Positions 1-12,237 of a DNA stretch of 64,000 nucleotides are shown here, piece by piece; positions within the stretch are counted from its first letter, which is position 1, and the number at the start of each line of letters is the position of its first letter. The notes below the pieces were generated by a model. The model was not told the DNA's origin, did not search any database, and was given only the letters and a program-made list of their open reading frames with translations. The stretch lies in NCBI RefSeq assembly GCF_947179165.1, contig NC_077239.1:32998134-33062133 (forward strand), read 5' to 3'. This DNA is from Solanum dulcamara (lineage: Eukaryota; Streptophyta; Magnoliopsida; Solanales; Solanaceae). The translations under genes were made by a program, and so were the position numbers.

Positions 1-119
1 TGTTATGACCCACCGGGGTTCTTATGTATAGTTCTTATATTGATCGCTACATCTGCTAGATACGTATATGGAAGTCCAGGTCGGACCCCAGTCACGGCCC
101 ACGGGGTTGGGTTGTGACA
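1..119 (+). mobile_element. 3' tip of the 5' LTR of element E1 (family A)
   Basis: The segment matches the last ~120 bases of the full LTR at 2408-6024 and ends in the family terminus ggttgggttgtgaca. A four-base spacer and a primer-binding site follow directly, so this is the upstream LTR of E1. The rest of it lies outside the window. Confidence 0.85.
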
Positions 120-123
120 GAAG

Positions 124-135
124 TGGCATCAAAGC
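124..135 (+). other. Primer-binding site of E1, mutated (tRNA-iMet type)
   Basis: The sequence tggcatcaaagc differs at two bases from tggtatcagagc, the complement of the 3' end of initiator tRNA-Met used by many plant Ty3/gypsy elements. It sits four bases (gaag) after the LTR end, the same spacing as in elements N and M. Confidence 0.8.
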
Positions 136-1645
136 AGTTCGTCCTCGAAGTGTCTACAAATCGTGTCTAGTAGAGTCTTGATTATCGATGTGTTGTACGC
201 CACATCTATAAATAGGAGGCTACAGGACATTTAGGCTGTTTTTTTCATATCTAAGGTCGTGTGATAAAGCCAAGTCATAGGATATAGAACTCCTTATACT
301 AACCTCTGATTTCAAATGAAAGACGACGTCGATAGATAGAAATGACTGACGATATGGGAAGTTGCAAAGCACGCAGGTAAGCCAAGGCATGAAAGATGTG
401 TGACAGTTAAGGTATGGAAATACGATTGACATGTAAAGTCAGAAATTAAAAGGAAAAAGTAGATAAAGTTGAAAAGAGAAAGTAAATATGGATGGAAGGT
501 CTAACAGGCGTAGTTCGAGTTGGACATGTGAGGTAAGTCCCTCATTTTATACTATTATTGATATTGGGCGCCCTGTGAGGCTGCAATATGATGTGATATG
601 ATACGTATATATGTATATTTATGCGTGCTGGCCCTGTGAGACACTGTTGGTATTTTCTACGTGCATGTTTGAGATAGTGAGAAATATAGAGAAAACTCTG
701 CCCAAATTTTCCAAGAAATAGAAAGAGAATGAGATACATGGCTATAGTATGTCTTGAAAGGTCGTGTCCACAATAATGATGAAATTTAGATAAACTACAA
801 GTATGGCTAACCTCGAGAAATAAGTTAATTGCTGAATTGATGGCAATAGAAACTGGGAGGTCGATATTGATATGGTAAAGTGAAGTTGGAAAAGACTTGT
901 GACCTTAAGAAGATGATTTAAGGAAGACTGATAGATCTGGATAGAATGATATATTAAGGTACCGACTGAATTGATATTATGATATATACGTAACAAAAAA
1001 GGAAAGGATGAGAAATCTCCTCTATAGTGAAATAGGATAAAACTTGAGGGTAAATAAGAGAAGCGAAAGCAAGTGTGATAAACTAGACTATGAGTGCGTG
1101 CCGATACAATGAAATATGAAAAGCAGAATAAGTTAAGTAGAAGACAGAAAGGCAAATAGTGAATGAATAAGAAAGACTTACACATATTTATAGGGAATGT
1201 TTAGAATAAAAGGTCAAGTGGTATCCACAGGAATAAAGCTAGAATTATGACGAAGCTTAAAATATGAATCATCAAAGTATAAGTGCTCCCGAGTGGAAAA
1301 TTTGAACCAATTATGAGCACGAGCTAATTACTGATTGGGATGAATGGAATGTGGCTTTTAATACACTGCTACATTAAGGATATTACTAGGGTCCCAATGT
1401 TCAAGACTGGAGTTGGTATTGTAAATTGAGGGTATGTAAAGGAAGATATAAAAATAACACAGTATACTAAATAGGTTAGAAAGGACTCCTATGCATTTGG
1501 AAAGTTAGAAATAAACAGATAATGACATGGATACACCCTAAAGGGGGAAAGTGGACAGGACAAATATAAGCATAAGAGAAAATCAACTGATGCTATCATG
1601 TGTAAATGGGAATACTTAAACCTCAAACGAGACCCCACAAAGGAT

Positions 1646-1762
1646 GGATGCAATCATATCAGCACTAACACACCAGATCCCATCAGAACTCTGAAGTTAA
1701 GCGTGTTTGGGCAAGAGTAGTACTAGGATGGGTAACCCCCTAGGAAGCCCTATGCGACTATG
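1646..1762 (+). repeat. 5S rRNA-derived sequence inside E1
   Basis: By eye this aligns over about 115 bases with the plant 5S rRNA. It starts ggatgcaatcatatcagcac and keeps the central agttaagcgtg block and the aggatgggt block of the internal promoter. Against the 5S consensus I recall, about 10 of the first ~103 positions differ, and nearly all are C-to-T or G-to-A transitions, as expected from methylation decay. The last ~12 bases diverge. No T-run terminator follows, and the block sits inside a retrotransposon in element sense, so it is a captured relic rather than a working 5S gene. Confidence 0.8.
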
Positions 1763-2689
1763 ATATGAGATGATATGGATGTATATATACATTGTCCTTG
1801 CATGGCATTATTGGTATAAAGAAGTATTGTGTATATGTGACTCCACCATGAAAGATGATAAGACCCTTTGAGATAGGGGATATAGCTCTACAAAACAACT
1901 GATGCAACTTACGAATGGCGGTATGCCAAGAGTAAAACCAGGTGATTACTAGATAAATGAAGTTGGTAGTATCCATGTCACTGCTATATTCGAATACATT
2001 AAAGGAAGGTATAAGCTGGTTTGAAGCAAAAACTTTAAGGTACAATTAGTACTAAGGACAAAAGCTATAGTGGAGCCCTAACATCAGATGAAGAAAGTAA
2101 GAAACGATACAGGTTTACGTACAGACTAGTATGACAATGCTAAGGCATCTTCCGAGCCACTTTAAGCTCCTACACATGTTCGTGTAAAGGGTACAATATG
2201 ATATGTGGTAAAAGAACTGGAAAGAAGAAAGGGAAAAGAAATATCACCTGTTCTCTATGCCTATAGGTAATCTACCCTCTTAAATTGACTATATAGGTTA
2301 ATAAGAGGCCTTTGGATGAAAACCAACACAGAGAAATCTTGAAGCACTCATAAATGCTTATGAGGCAAGTTAACATTCAAGAACGAATGTTCTAAAGAGG
2401 GGAAGGATGTTATACCCAGATTATCTATAACATTATTAAATAACTCTAAAGAAGGGAGGACGTGACGCTCCTTAAGAGTGAAGGTTGGAAATAGGTCTAT
2501 AAGGATTTGAAATGAGTTGGAGGCTAAGTAATGAATCGTAGGACTCGACTTACTTGCGTAAGCTATCAATTGGATGTTTTACGTACCTAAGCTATTGGAG
2601 TACATGTTAAGCTTATGTAGCAAGGAATACATAGGCTCTTAAAATAAGACGAGATTACGAACCCATGAAAATGAAGCAAGCAGGTGACA

Positions 2690-2870
2690 AATAGGTGACA
2701 CACCTACTTGGGCTAAGTAGGTGACCCACCTACTTAGGGTGGATCCCATGCTGCCATGTGGCAGCGTATGATTGGTTGCATGGCATGAGGTGGCACCCTA
2801 GGGGGATTCCACGTGTCACCCCTGGGGACGCCATGTGTCCCCTTTCAAGAACACATATATATACATGTGT
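2690..2870 (+). promoter_or_regulatory. U3 promoter-like region of the E1 LTR
   Basis: Two near-identical aggtgaCcCacctactt-type direct repeats are followed by a decayed palindrome (gctgccatgtggcagc), an intact G-box in ccacgtgtcacc near 2810-2821, and an A/T-rich TATA-like run (acatatatatacatg, about 2850-2865). The same order occurs in every family-A LTR of the window. Assignment as a promoter is inference from position and motif order. Confidence 0.5.
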
Positions 2871-4194
2871 ATTGCTGATCAACATCATTTTCAGCATCTT
2901 AGCCTTAGAAAACGTTGAGAGAAAAGCTAGAGAGCAAGAATAAAAGAGCTACGGCTAGGGTTCTTCCAAGGTAAGTTCCCCAATTTCTTTGCGTAAATTA
3001 ATTATTTAAGATATCCTATGGTGATACGACGATTTTTAACAACATAAAATTTATTTTTAGGGCAAAGAGGAGGTTTTTCTTCTTGTTAACAAACCCATTT
3101 TTGAATGATAGTGCTGTTAGTAAAAGGAGTATAACTCCTTGTGTAAGGCTTCCTTTCAAGTGATTAAAGATATTTTGGAAAGATATTTCATAGGGATATA
3201 ACTTTCATTTAGCCTCTAAAACCCATTTTAGATTGTCTCTACTCAAAAAAGGGTGATGAAGTATGGGAGAGGTGCTGCCCAGATTTTGTTTTGGAAATCC
3301 TACACGGATTGCTGTTTCTATTTTGGGCATATCCTTTTGTACAAAATTGCGGTAGGGGTGATTTGAAATTGTATGCAACCTGAAGACACATTTCTATAAC
3401 TTTACTTGAGGCCACAAATCCTTTTTCCCTCAATTACCCCTTTGAAACTAAGCGACAATATAAGACAGTAGGCTGTCTAAAATTCACGTTTTGATAGTTT
3501 TGGCGAGTTTGATGAGTTTAATGTAAGGTAAGGTCTTTCCTTTTAATTTGGAGTTTATGATGTTGTTATTAAGTGTATTACACGTCGTGTAGGTAGCTGT
3601 AAATATGAAAATTCCATAAATTTGCTTGATGTTAGGAATAATTTAAATTGGAGTCGTTATAGTTAAATTGAAGTCGGGTAAGGTGTTCCGCTTGTGATAT
3701 TGTGGCTGTAGGTGGTGTGGTGATGTGTTGCAGGGCCTAAAAGTGTTCTAAAATACATGTAGGTGCTTCTGGTTGCAGCCACACGATCCTCCGCTTTGTA
3801 CGGTTAAGAGTTTTACAAAAAAAGACTAAAAACCCTACTTTGGATATCGTAATTTTGAGCGAGTCATTTGGAGTTTGTATTGTGTACTATTGATGTGAAT
3901 TGCTTGTATATATGCTGCAGGGTATTATTGTTTGTTAGCTGTAGTGATTAGGAACGTAATTGGAAATTCGGATAGGGATTGTTATAGAGGAGATGCTGCC
4001 CGAATTCTGTTAAGTTCTTAAATAACTAATAGACAAGTCGAGACTAATCGAGGAAGGCAAATAAGGAATTGATTCCTATGGATAGTTGGTGACAAAATTA
4101 AAAGCTGGAAAGTCAAAGATTATTAATACTAATATTACCTTCGTGTTAAATAGGTTCAGAGGACGACGAGACAAGCCGGGTTCAAAGCAATCGA

Positions 4195-4965
4195 TAAGAG
4201 GTATGTGAAGCTACCCTTTCTTCTCTTTTGGCATGTCTTAGATGTAAGTATTATGTATGTAAAATTGGGAGTTATTCCATTTGTAAAGCTCCGAGTACAG
4301 TTCATAATTCTTATCCACTTCATGATGGTGGAACTCTGTAATAGTCAAACAATTTCCTTTTTAAGGTTTTTTATATAATAAAAGGTAATGTATGTAAAGC
4401 CTATTCTTTCTCTTCTTTTGGCATATTTTCAAGTTAAGTAGTGAATAATATGAACTTGAGGGTAAATCTACTCATAAATGCCAAGCGTAATTCACGACCC
4501 TTATTTACTTCTTAATGAAAACACTCTTACAGTAATTGAACTAGGACCTCTCAAGCCTTCAATACATTAAGAAGTGAGGAGTACGTAAAGTCTATCTTTC
4601 TTTTCTGTTGGCATATCTCAGTCCTAAGTGGATTGTGTATGTAATGTGGGAATATTTCCATTAATAGAACCCTGAGTATGGTTTGTCAATCTTATTCACT
4701 TCTCGATATTAGAACTCCTGTGATAGTTGAGTTATGGACTTGTAAGTCTTCTACCTGACAAAAAGTAGTACACGTGAAACCTATCCCTTCCTTCTTTTGA
4801 AACAGTAGGATGTAACTGAAGAGATATATGGTATGAGTTAGAGGTGATCCCATTTATAGGTTTCGAGTATAAATCATGACTTGTACTCACTTCTTGAGGT
4901 TAGGATTCTTAAAGTGGTGAAACTCCTATTCCTCGACTCTTCTATTAGCTGAGTAGTGATTGGAT
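4195..4965 (+). repeat. Tandem array of ~190-bp units inside the E1 LTR
   Basis: Four diverged units start with related words (gtatgtgaag at 4201, gtatgtaaag at 4390, gtacgtaaag at 4581, acacgtgaaa near 4770), spaced about 189, 191 and 188 bases. Each continues with a C/T-rich stretch, a ttttggcat-like word and a later ttccatt/cgagta word. Related but fewer units occur in the other family-A LTRs. Confidence 0.7.
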
Positions 4966-5068
4966 GTGTAAACTCTTATACCTAGAAACTCTTTGACACA
5001 TCTTATGATGATATTCGGGAGATGGTTGTTACGTTACCAGGTTTTTTGTGCATGTATATGCATTATTA

Positions 5069-5335
5069 TATGTATAGGGATCGGGCCGTACATTCCTAGG
5101 CACTTACGTGTTATATGTATAAGGATCGGGCCGTACGTTCCTCGACACTAACGTGTTATATGTATAAGCATCGAGCAGTACGTTCCTCGGCACTAACGTA
5201 TTATTTATATAGATTGGGCCGAATGCTCTTCGGTACTAACATATTATATGTGTAGGGATTGAGCCAGACGTTCCTCGGCACTAACCTATCTTATCTATAT
5301 GGATCGGGCTATACGTCCCACAGCGCTAATAGTAT
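5069..5335 (+). repeat. Tandem array of ~45-bp units inside the E1 LTR
   Basis: Six units carry a gatcgggccgtacgttcctcgg-like core at about 5079, 5124, 5170, 5211, 5257 and 5302. The period is 41-46 bases and adjacent units are largely identical. Two diverged antisense copies of the same core can be seen in the reverse LTR near 41640-41700. Confidence 0.8.
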
Positions 5336-6024
5336 GCATATGCCCATGATGATAAACTGATGCATTTGTAACGTCGGGTCCCTAAGTGGGTCGGATACGG
5401 TACGTGATAATGATATACATAACCTTACTTTGTAAGGTGCAGGTACAATACCCTATTAAATGCTATACTTGATTTCCTACATGCCTATGGCAGTTGTTAT
5501 CTCAGTTACGTTATGCTTATATACTCAGTACATATGTCGTATTGACCCCCTTTATTTGGAGGGCTGCATTTCATGCCCGCAGGTATAGACACAGGTTTTG
5601 GGAGTCCGCCAGCTTAGGATTCCACTCAGCCAATTTGGAAGAAGCTCCATTAATTCAGAGCCGAGGTGTAGTACCAAACCTCCTATGTATATATTTATTT
5701 AGGGGTACGGCGGGGGCCCTATCCCGCTATATGTTACTATTAATGTTCTTATTGATCTGTAGACATATGTGTGGGTTATACATGTAAGTTCTATTCAGTT
5801 ATATCTACATGATGTATTGTAAATATTAAGATACTATGGTAGGCTTGTCGTTTTGCACGCCCTTTTATGATAAGATACAAATGAAAGAGGCTACAGGCAT
5901 GAAATTATTATGACCCACCGGGGTTCTTATGTATAGTTCTTATATTGATCGTTACATCTGCTAAATACGTATATAGGGGCCCAGGTCGGACCCCAGTCAT
6001 GGCCCACGGGGTTGGGTTGTGACA

Positions 6025-7080
6025 GAGGTGGCATCAACGTAGTTCATCCTCGAAGTGTCTACAAACCGTGTCTAGTAAAGTCTTGATTATCGATATGTTG
6101 TGCGCCATATCTATAAATAGGAGGCTACAGGACATTTAGGATGTTTCTTTTTTTTTTTTCATATCTAAGGTCGTGCGATAAAGCCAAGTCATAGGAGATG
6201 GAACTCCTTATACTAACCTCTGATTTCAAATGAAAGATGACGTCAATCACGCAGGTATGCCAAGGCACGAAAGATGTGTGCCAGGTAAGGTATGGAAATA
6301 TGATTGACATGTAAAGTCAGAAATTGAAAGGAAAAAGTAGATAAAGTTGAAAAGTGAAAGGAAATATGGACGAAAGGTCTAACAGGCGTAGTTCAAGTTG
6401 GACATGTGAGGTAAGTCCCTCATTTTATACTATTGTTGATATTGGGCGCCCTGTGAGGCTGCAATATGATCTGATATGATATGTATATATGTATATTTAT
6501 GCGTGCTGGCCCTGTGAGGCACTATTGGTATTTTTTGCGTACATGTTTGAGATAGTAAGAAATATAGAGAAAACTCTGCCCAAATTTTCCAAGAAATAGA
6601 AAGAGAATGAGATACATGGCTATAGTATGTCTTGAAAGGTCGTGTCCATAATAATGATGAAATTTAGATAAACTACAAGAATGGCTAACCTCGAGAAATA
6701 AGTTAATTGCTGAATTGATGGCAATAGAAAATGGGAGGTCGATATTGATATGGTAAACCGAAGTTGGAAAAGACTTGTGACCTTAAGAAGATGATTTAAG
6801 AAAGAATGATAGATCTGGATAGAATGATCTATTAAAGTACCGACTGAATTAATATTGTGATATATACGTAACAAAAAAAAAGAAAAGGATGAGAAATCTC
6901 CTTTATAGTGAAATAGGAGAAAACTTGAGGTTAAGTAAGAGAAGTGAAAGCAAGTGTGATAAACTAGACTGTGAGTGCATGCCGGTACAGTAAAATGTGT
7001 AAAGCAAAATAAGTTAAGTGGAAGACAGAAAGGCAAATAGTGAATGAATAAGAAAGAGTTACATAGATTTATAGGGAATG
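6025..7080 (+). mobile_element. Second, truncated internal region of E1 (tandem partial copy)
   Basis: It starts with a spacer and a mutated primer site (tggcatcaacgt, 6029-6040) and follows the first internal region (120-1197) base for base apart from point changes and a ~30-bp deletion near 6245. It stops at gggaatgt, equivalent to position ~1199, and jumps directly into LTR sequence. The 5S-like block and the polypurine tract are missing. Confidence 0.85.
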
Positions 7081-7719
7081 TCGGGCTAGACGTTCCTCGG
7101 AACTAATACATGACCTTACTTTGTAAGGTGCAGGTACAGTACCTTATTAAATGCTATACTTGATTTCCTGCATGCCTATGTCAGTTGTTATGTCAGTTAT
7201 GTTATGCTTATATACTCAGTACATATGTCGTACTGAACCCCTGTCTTCGGAGGGCTGCATTTCATGTCTGCAAGTATAGACACAGGTTTTGGGAGTCCTA
7301 CAACTTAGGATTCCACTTAGCCAGTTTAGAAGAAGCTCCATTATTTTGGAGCCGAGTTGTAGTACCAAACCTCCTATGTATATATTTGTTTATTCAGGGG
7401 TACGACGGGGGCTCTATCCCACCATATGTTACTATTAATATTCTTAGAGGTCTGTAGACATATGTGTGCGTTATACATGTAAGTTCTGTTCAGTTATGTC
7501 TACATGATGTATTATAAATATTAAGATACTATGACAACTTTATCGTCTTGCACGCCCTTTCATGACAAGATACAAATGAAAGAGGCTACATGCATGAAAA
7601 TGCTATGACCAACTGGGGTTCTTATGTATAGTTCTTATATTGATCGTTACATATGCTAGATATGTATACAGGGGCCCAGGTCGGACCCTAGTTGCGACCC
7701 ACGGGGTTGGGTCATGACA
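7081..7719 (+). mobile_element. 3' part of a third family-A LTR in the E1 complex
   Basis: It enters the LTR inside the ~45-bp repeat array (gctagacgttcctcgg, equivalent to about 5265) and runs to the terminus gggttgggtcatgaca. The flank attcc would be the right target-site duplication. Its partner lies to the left of the window, so it cannot be tested. Confidence 0.85.
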
Positions 7720-7866
7720 ATTCCTCCACAAGACTTTAACAGGTACAACTTCTCTATTTCTCAACCTTTAACTTGGTGGTCCAAACATTCGACCAGAACC
7801 TATTAGATTTACCAACACATTTCCTCAATATTGATACATGGAATACAAGATGAACCGAGGCAGTAA
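7720..7866 (-). pseudogene. Integrase/chromodomain tail remnant, left fragment
   Basis: On the minus strand, two short blocks resemble the integrase C-terminus of the other elements here: a VHLVFHVSILRKCVG block near 7790-7858, then a chromodomain-like LRNREVVPVKVLWRN block next to 7720. Stops and shifts separate them. It is the target DNA into which E1 (left) and the family-B solo LTR (right) inserted. Which element it belonged to is unknown. Confidence 0.65.
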
Positions 7867-10004
7867 TGTCAGACCCGACCTAGGACCTAGTCATAACATG
7901 GCGATTGAAACCTCGAAGGGATCCAATCAATCCTCTTGTACATATCATAAGCATATATAAGGTAAGGTAAAAGCAAAAATATAATAAGAGAGTCTAAACT
8001 ATGAATAGAAATTTAGGAATATCACAAGACAACATAAACTCGAAACCTTTATCCAACTAGATTGCTCTACTAATGAATATGGTCAGGGGCTAAGACATGT
8101 CCCTAGCTCACCCTCAATATGAAACATAACAAACAAAGTATTTGAAACAATAACCAACTCGATGACTAGTTCCCGACAATTAAAGACTCACTACAAACAC
8201 CGCCGATAGAAAAGCTTAACTAGCCACGTGAACGAATATGATCTTCAACCTCAACACCTACATTATGAGATAATGTAGGCAAAAACTATGCATTAGTACA
8301 TTGGAATGTACTAAGTATGTAGGTAATGCAATGCATAGAAAACCATGTTTGTACAAATGACCATTTTAAATAGCATAATAGGAGAAGTAGTAAAAATCAT
8401 AAGTAGTCTTTTAGAAGGATGAATGCATAATAAATCATAAGAGTATCATATAAAGTAAAAGAAAGGATTAGTCATTTAGAACATGAAAATACCATACATA
8501 TGTACAATAGGAATCATAACCGACAATAAGACCATGCGAGCTATACCATGGAATCTCAATGTTACCCCTACATCGGAGGAAAAGGAGAGACTACTTGCCA
8601 AGGTAGACTCCTACATGCCTAAGTGGATCCACTTAGATGTTATGTGAACCAGGTACTCACCCCTAGTTCTTAGACTTGGGTACTCACCTCCAAGCCATGA
8701 TATTTTGGGTACTCACCTCTTAGAGATTTTGGTATTCACCCTTAATCCCTTCGTTCCTATGGTGGCACGTAGTTATGTGACAAGAAACTTTATATAAGGA
8801 CACCATATTTTGAGTTCCCACCTCAAGTCCACATTCGGTGCTAAGTCAAATCCTATGGAATACATACATAGCATAGAAATCATAATTTCATATATCATTG
8901 TCATTATCATAGGTTTGAAATCATAGAATAGCTCATTTTCATAACATAAGTGCAATTTGGGTATTGTCAGCTCATTTTTATAACATAAGTGCAATTTGGG
9001 TATTGTCCTTCCATATTATAAGTCATACATACATAAACATATCATTATTGAAATACATAATCATAATTCATACTTTTAAAATTCATGACCATAGCTTGTA
9101 CTTGAAATTAGGGTAAAAAATGAATGCATGATCAATTGATTTGAAAACCATGAAATTTACTAGAAAACATGCATGATCATAAACTTTGTTTCAGCCCATA
9201 CATAGTTCATATAGATAATATCAATAAGAAGTATGATTGAAAATACTCATAATTTTCATCATGAACCCTAGAAATCAAAATAAGAGAATTCATAGAAAAA
9301 ATCTTCAATTTAATGCAATAACCATCAATTTATATCAAAATAGACTCATGATCACACTTTGAATGATAATTCATGCAAAAGGAATAGAGATCATAAGACC
9401 CATAAAATACCATACTTTAATTTGATAGAAAATTTTGAAAAATTTAATAGGCTTCATTGATGAAAGAATCCATGAATCAATACCGGCATTCCTTATGTGA
9501 GAACACTAAATAATTTGGAAAAATTTGAGAGTTTTGATAGAGAGCTTGAGTAAATTTACTTGAAGTCGTCAATAGAGTCCTTGAGAGTTTTTTGTAGAGA
9601 GAGAAATATTTGAGTAGGTGAATTGTAGAAGAATGAATAGAATTAGAGGTTTATGTTAATTTATAGAGGTCAATTAGGTCCTAAAAATGTCTAGGTTCAT
9701 TAGCTAATAATTTAGAAAAAGTCTAAAATGCCCTTACTAAAAATCAAACTCGATCAAAAAACCCTTACCAGGTCCATGACGCGGACTTGTCGCGGACATT
9801 TCTGTTTTGTGCAGTTTCCTGAGAAATCTTTCTTTTGATCTATGAGTCATAGAAATCCACCAAAAAATTTTCTGCAGATTTTGACCCCCTGATCGATATT
9901 ACGAACTCAAATTTTTCAAAAAGATTAAGGATAATGCGTTAAATGAGTAGTCTAATCCCAAAGAATTCTTAAGGCACTTGTGAGCATTTTTTAGGGATGT
10001 TACA
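7867..10004 (-). mobile_element. Family-B solo LTR with TSD agtaa
   Basis: The reverse-oriented LTR runs from tgtcagaccc to gggatgttaca and is flanked by agtaa at 7862-7866 and 10005-10009. No primer site or polypurine tract lies next to it, so it is a solo LTR left by LTR-LTR recombination. It carries a short variable module with repeated cgcggac words at about 9775-9800. The A/T-rich middle (about 8200-9600) holds nothing else that I can recognise. Confidence 0.85.
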
Positions 10005-10050
10005 AGTAATATCCCTTGAATTTGAAGAATGAAATATGATATAGTAAGGT
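10005..10050 (-). pseudogene. Continuation of the integrase target (short, uncertain)
   Basis: After the repeated agtaa, the minus strand carries a stretch that would continue the interrupted integrase upstream of 7866. The match is weak and ends within ~50 bases, where family-B LTR sequence of the opposite orientation begins. The boundary is approximate. Confidence 0.3.
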
Positions 10051-12221
10051 AAATAAGTGCACCTGAAACAGAGTTCAATATTTGGGGCCTGCAACGGTAC
10101 ACCTTTAGTGTGCCAAAAATAGGCGTCAGTAGTTTGAGGTCAGTCGTGGTGCGCTTACAGTGCGCCATCACCAAATAATCCATAAAACGCATTTAATGAA
10201 TTTGATTTATGTGTTGTGCATAAATCACATTCACCAAATGCATTTTATGTGGTCTAAAAAAAAACTTAACTTATTCAGTTTTTAAGTGGGAGCACTTTGG
10301 ACTTTTTCCTACTTAGTATAAATGAACCTGGATGTTTTTGGGATCAAATTTGAATTAATATATTACCCAAAACCCCCAATTTCCCCTTATTCTCTCATAA
10401 TTCACCTATTCAAATAATTCTCTCTCTACAAAAGCTCTCAAAGACTCCATTGAAGACTTCCAAGAAATTCTCTCAAGCTCTTCATTGAAAGACCATATTT
10501 CTTCAAAAATTTTCTGATTTTCTCACTTAAGGTATGTGGGTATTTGATCTTAGGGTATTGTCAGCCATGTAGGACAATAAATTCTTCTCTTTTCAGTCAA
10601 TTAAATTATGTATTCTTATGGATTTTATGATCCCTATTTCAATTGCATGAATTATGATTTTTATTGTGATTATGATCCCATTTCAATATATTTGATGATA
10701 ATTGCATGGAATTGAAGTGTTTTTCTCTGAATTTTATTACATTAATCTCTAGGGTTCATGATATGGATTGTGGATATTTTAAATTATACTTTTAATTGAT
10801 GTTATCTTCATGAATTATGTATGATTTGATATAAAGTATATGATCATAAATTTTTTCAAGTTAATTTCATGATTTCTAAATAATTGATAATGTATACATG
10901 TTTTCACCTTATTTTCAAGTATAAGTCTTGATCATGAATGTCAAGTGATTTCACTGAAAGATTTAAGAATGATTTTCAAGGTTTATCAATAACTCATGAA
11001 AAATTATGAATGATTATTCAAGATATTTTAAGCAAGTTAATGAAAGGGTGACTTAAGATCATTGAAGTTGAAGGTGACTTAAGACCCTAATGATGTTTTA
11101 TAAAAATAATTCATAATGATGGAAGACCTTCACCCATATTACATGAATCACATGAGACTGAGCTATTATATGAGAATGTTTTTATAAATAGTGGACGAAT
11201 AGTAGATATGACCTCTCCAACATGATGTTGACTTATGATTTGTCTATTCTATTGAGAGGTTACCTAGCACCGAGTGGACCTTAGGATAGGAACTCTCACT
11301 CGTAGTTGAGGAAAAAGACCCATAGTAAGATCCAATTGTCCCATATGTGCATCCCACTGTAGGAGAAAGGATCACCCAAAGTAGAGGCTTGATTCCTTTA
11401 AGGGTCACACATAGTAGAGGTTCAATCCTTTATGTAGCTTGGTGGATCCACATAGGCATATAGGAGTCTACCATGGAAAGTAGCCTCCCTCTTTCCTCCG
11501 ATATATGGGTAAACATTAGGACTTTATGTTATAGCTCATATGGTTTATGTCGATTAATGGTACCTCTCATATATGTCCATGATCTCTCACAAAAAGGTTT
11601 AAGTGAAAGTATAAAGTTCTCATATTGATGATGATATTTTGTGGCATTGACGAATGAGTTTAAATGTTTTAATATTTTCATGGTCTTATTCATGTTTTAA
11701 AGATATTGGTCTTGCATCTCATGATTCATATTGATTATATCCTATACATATTATTGATATATCTTCTGACATACTTAGTTTATTCTATGTACTAACACAT
11801 ATTTTTTGCCTATATTATATCATAATGTAGGGGCCAATGATCACGTTCATCCTACTCATGGCTAGATATTGAACTTATTATCTCATTGTAGTGAGTCCTC
11901 AAGCTCTGTTGACGAGACTTTATTTTCATGACCCATATGGTTCTCTTTTATCTTTTGGGGGAGCTAAGAACTTGTGTTAAGCCCCCATAAATTCTAGTAT
12001 GTAGAGGCGTGTTTTGACATAGATATGATGTCGTTCGTTTTGGAAAAATAGTTTGAGTTTCCATTGCTTATTTTTAGACTTCTATAATTGATACCAATTG
12101 CTTTTGATTTTATAATATTTTACTTTACCTTATGAATGCAATGTATGCTAAGAGGCTTGGTTGGGAGCCTTTAGGATTCTAATCATCGTGATACATCTTG
12201 ACCTTAATTTGAGTCATGATA
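10050..12221 (+). mobile_element. Forward family-B LTR, 5'-truncated
   Basis: From about 10247 onward this is co-linear with the complete family-B LTR at 34325-36578, and it ends in gagtcatgata, a decayed terminus. A four-base spacer and a decayed primer site follow, so it is a 5' LTR. The normal TGTAACA start is absent. About 10080-10180 holds the variable module with gtgcgc and gtgtgcc words. The left boundary is uncertain by tens of bases. Confidence 0.7.
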
Positions 12222-12225
12222 AACT

Positions 12226-12237
12226 TAGTATTAGAGC
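12226..12237 (+). other. Primer-binding site of the forward family-B element, decayed
   Basis: The word tagtattagagc is tggtatcagagc with one G-to-A and one C-to-T change, again the initiator tRNA-Met type. It is placed four bases after the LTR end. Confidence 0.7.

Larger units (their letters stand above)
120..2407 (+). mobile_element. Internal region of non-autonomous element E1
   Basis: The region lies between the primer site and the polypurine tract (about 2393-2407, taaagaggggaagga). At about 2.3 kb it is far too short for gag-pol, and I find no gag, protease, RT or integrase motif in any frame. The first ~600 bases are a leader shared with N (46419-46980) and M (reverse, about 60150-60702). 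The part around 1500-2100 is co-linear with the M interior, including the 5S-like block and a stretch near 2050-2090 that matches M around 58162-58210. The antisense reading frames in it look incidental. I read it as a deletion derivative mobilised in trans. Confidence 0.75.
2408..6024 (+). mobile_element. Full-length 3' LTR of E1 (family A, ~3.6 kb)
   Basis: It begins tgttataccc immediately after the polypurine tract and ends gggttgggttgtgaca, giving TG...CA termini. A promoter-like segment lies at about 2690-2870, followed by a transcribed-type region with splice-like motifs (2971, 3528), a ~190-bp tandem array (4195-4965) and a ~45-bp tandem array (5069-5335). A second primer site follows its end, so it serves both as the 3' LTR of E1 and as the 5' LTR of the next partial unit. 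Confidence 0.85.

Noticed and set aside
742..1185. 147-codon antisense reading frame, also open at 6620-7036
   Set aside because: It is antisense to the element leader and low-complexity hydrophobic. It is preserved only because 6025-7080 is a copy of the same region, and the matching region of M is full of stops.
1646..1762. A functional 5S rRNA gene
   Set aside because: It carries many transitions, a decayed 3' end and no T-run terminator, and it is embedded in retrotransposon sequence rather than a 5S array.
1646..1762. Membership of the Cassandra TRIM family
   Set aside because: Cassandra elements are short, with 5S inside small LTRs. Here the 5S block is internal and the LTRs exceed 3 kb.
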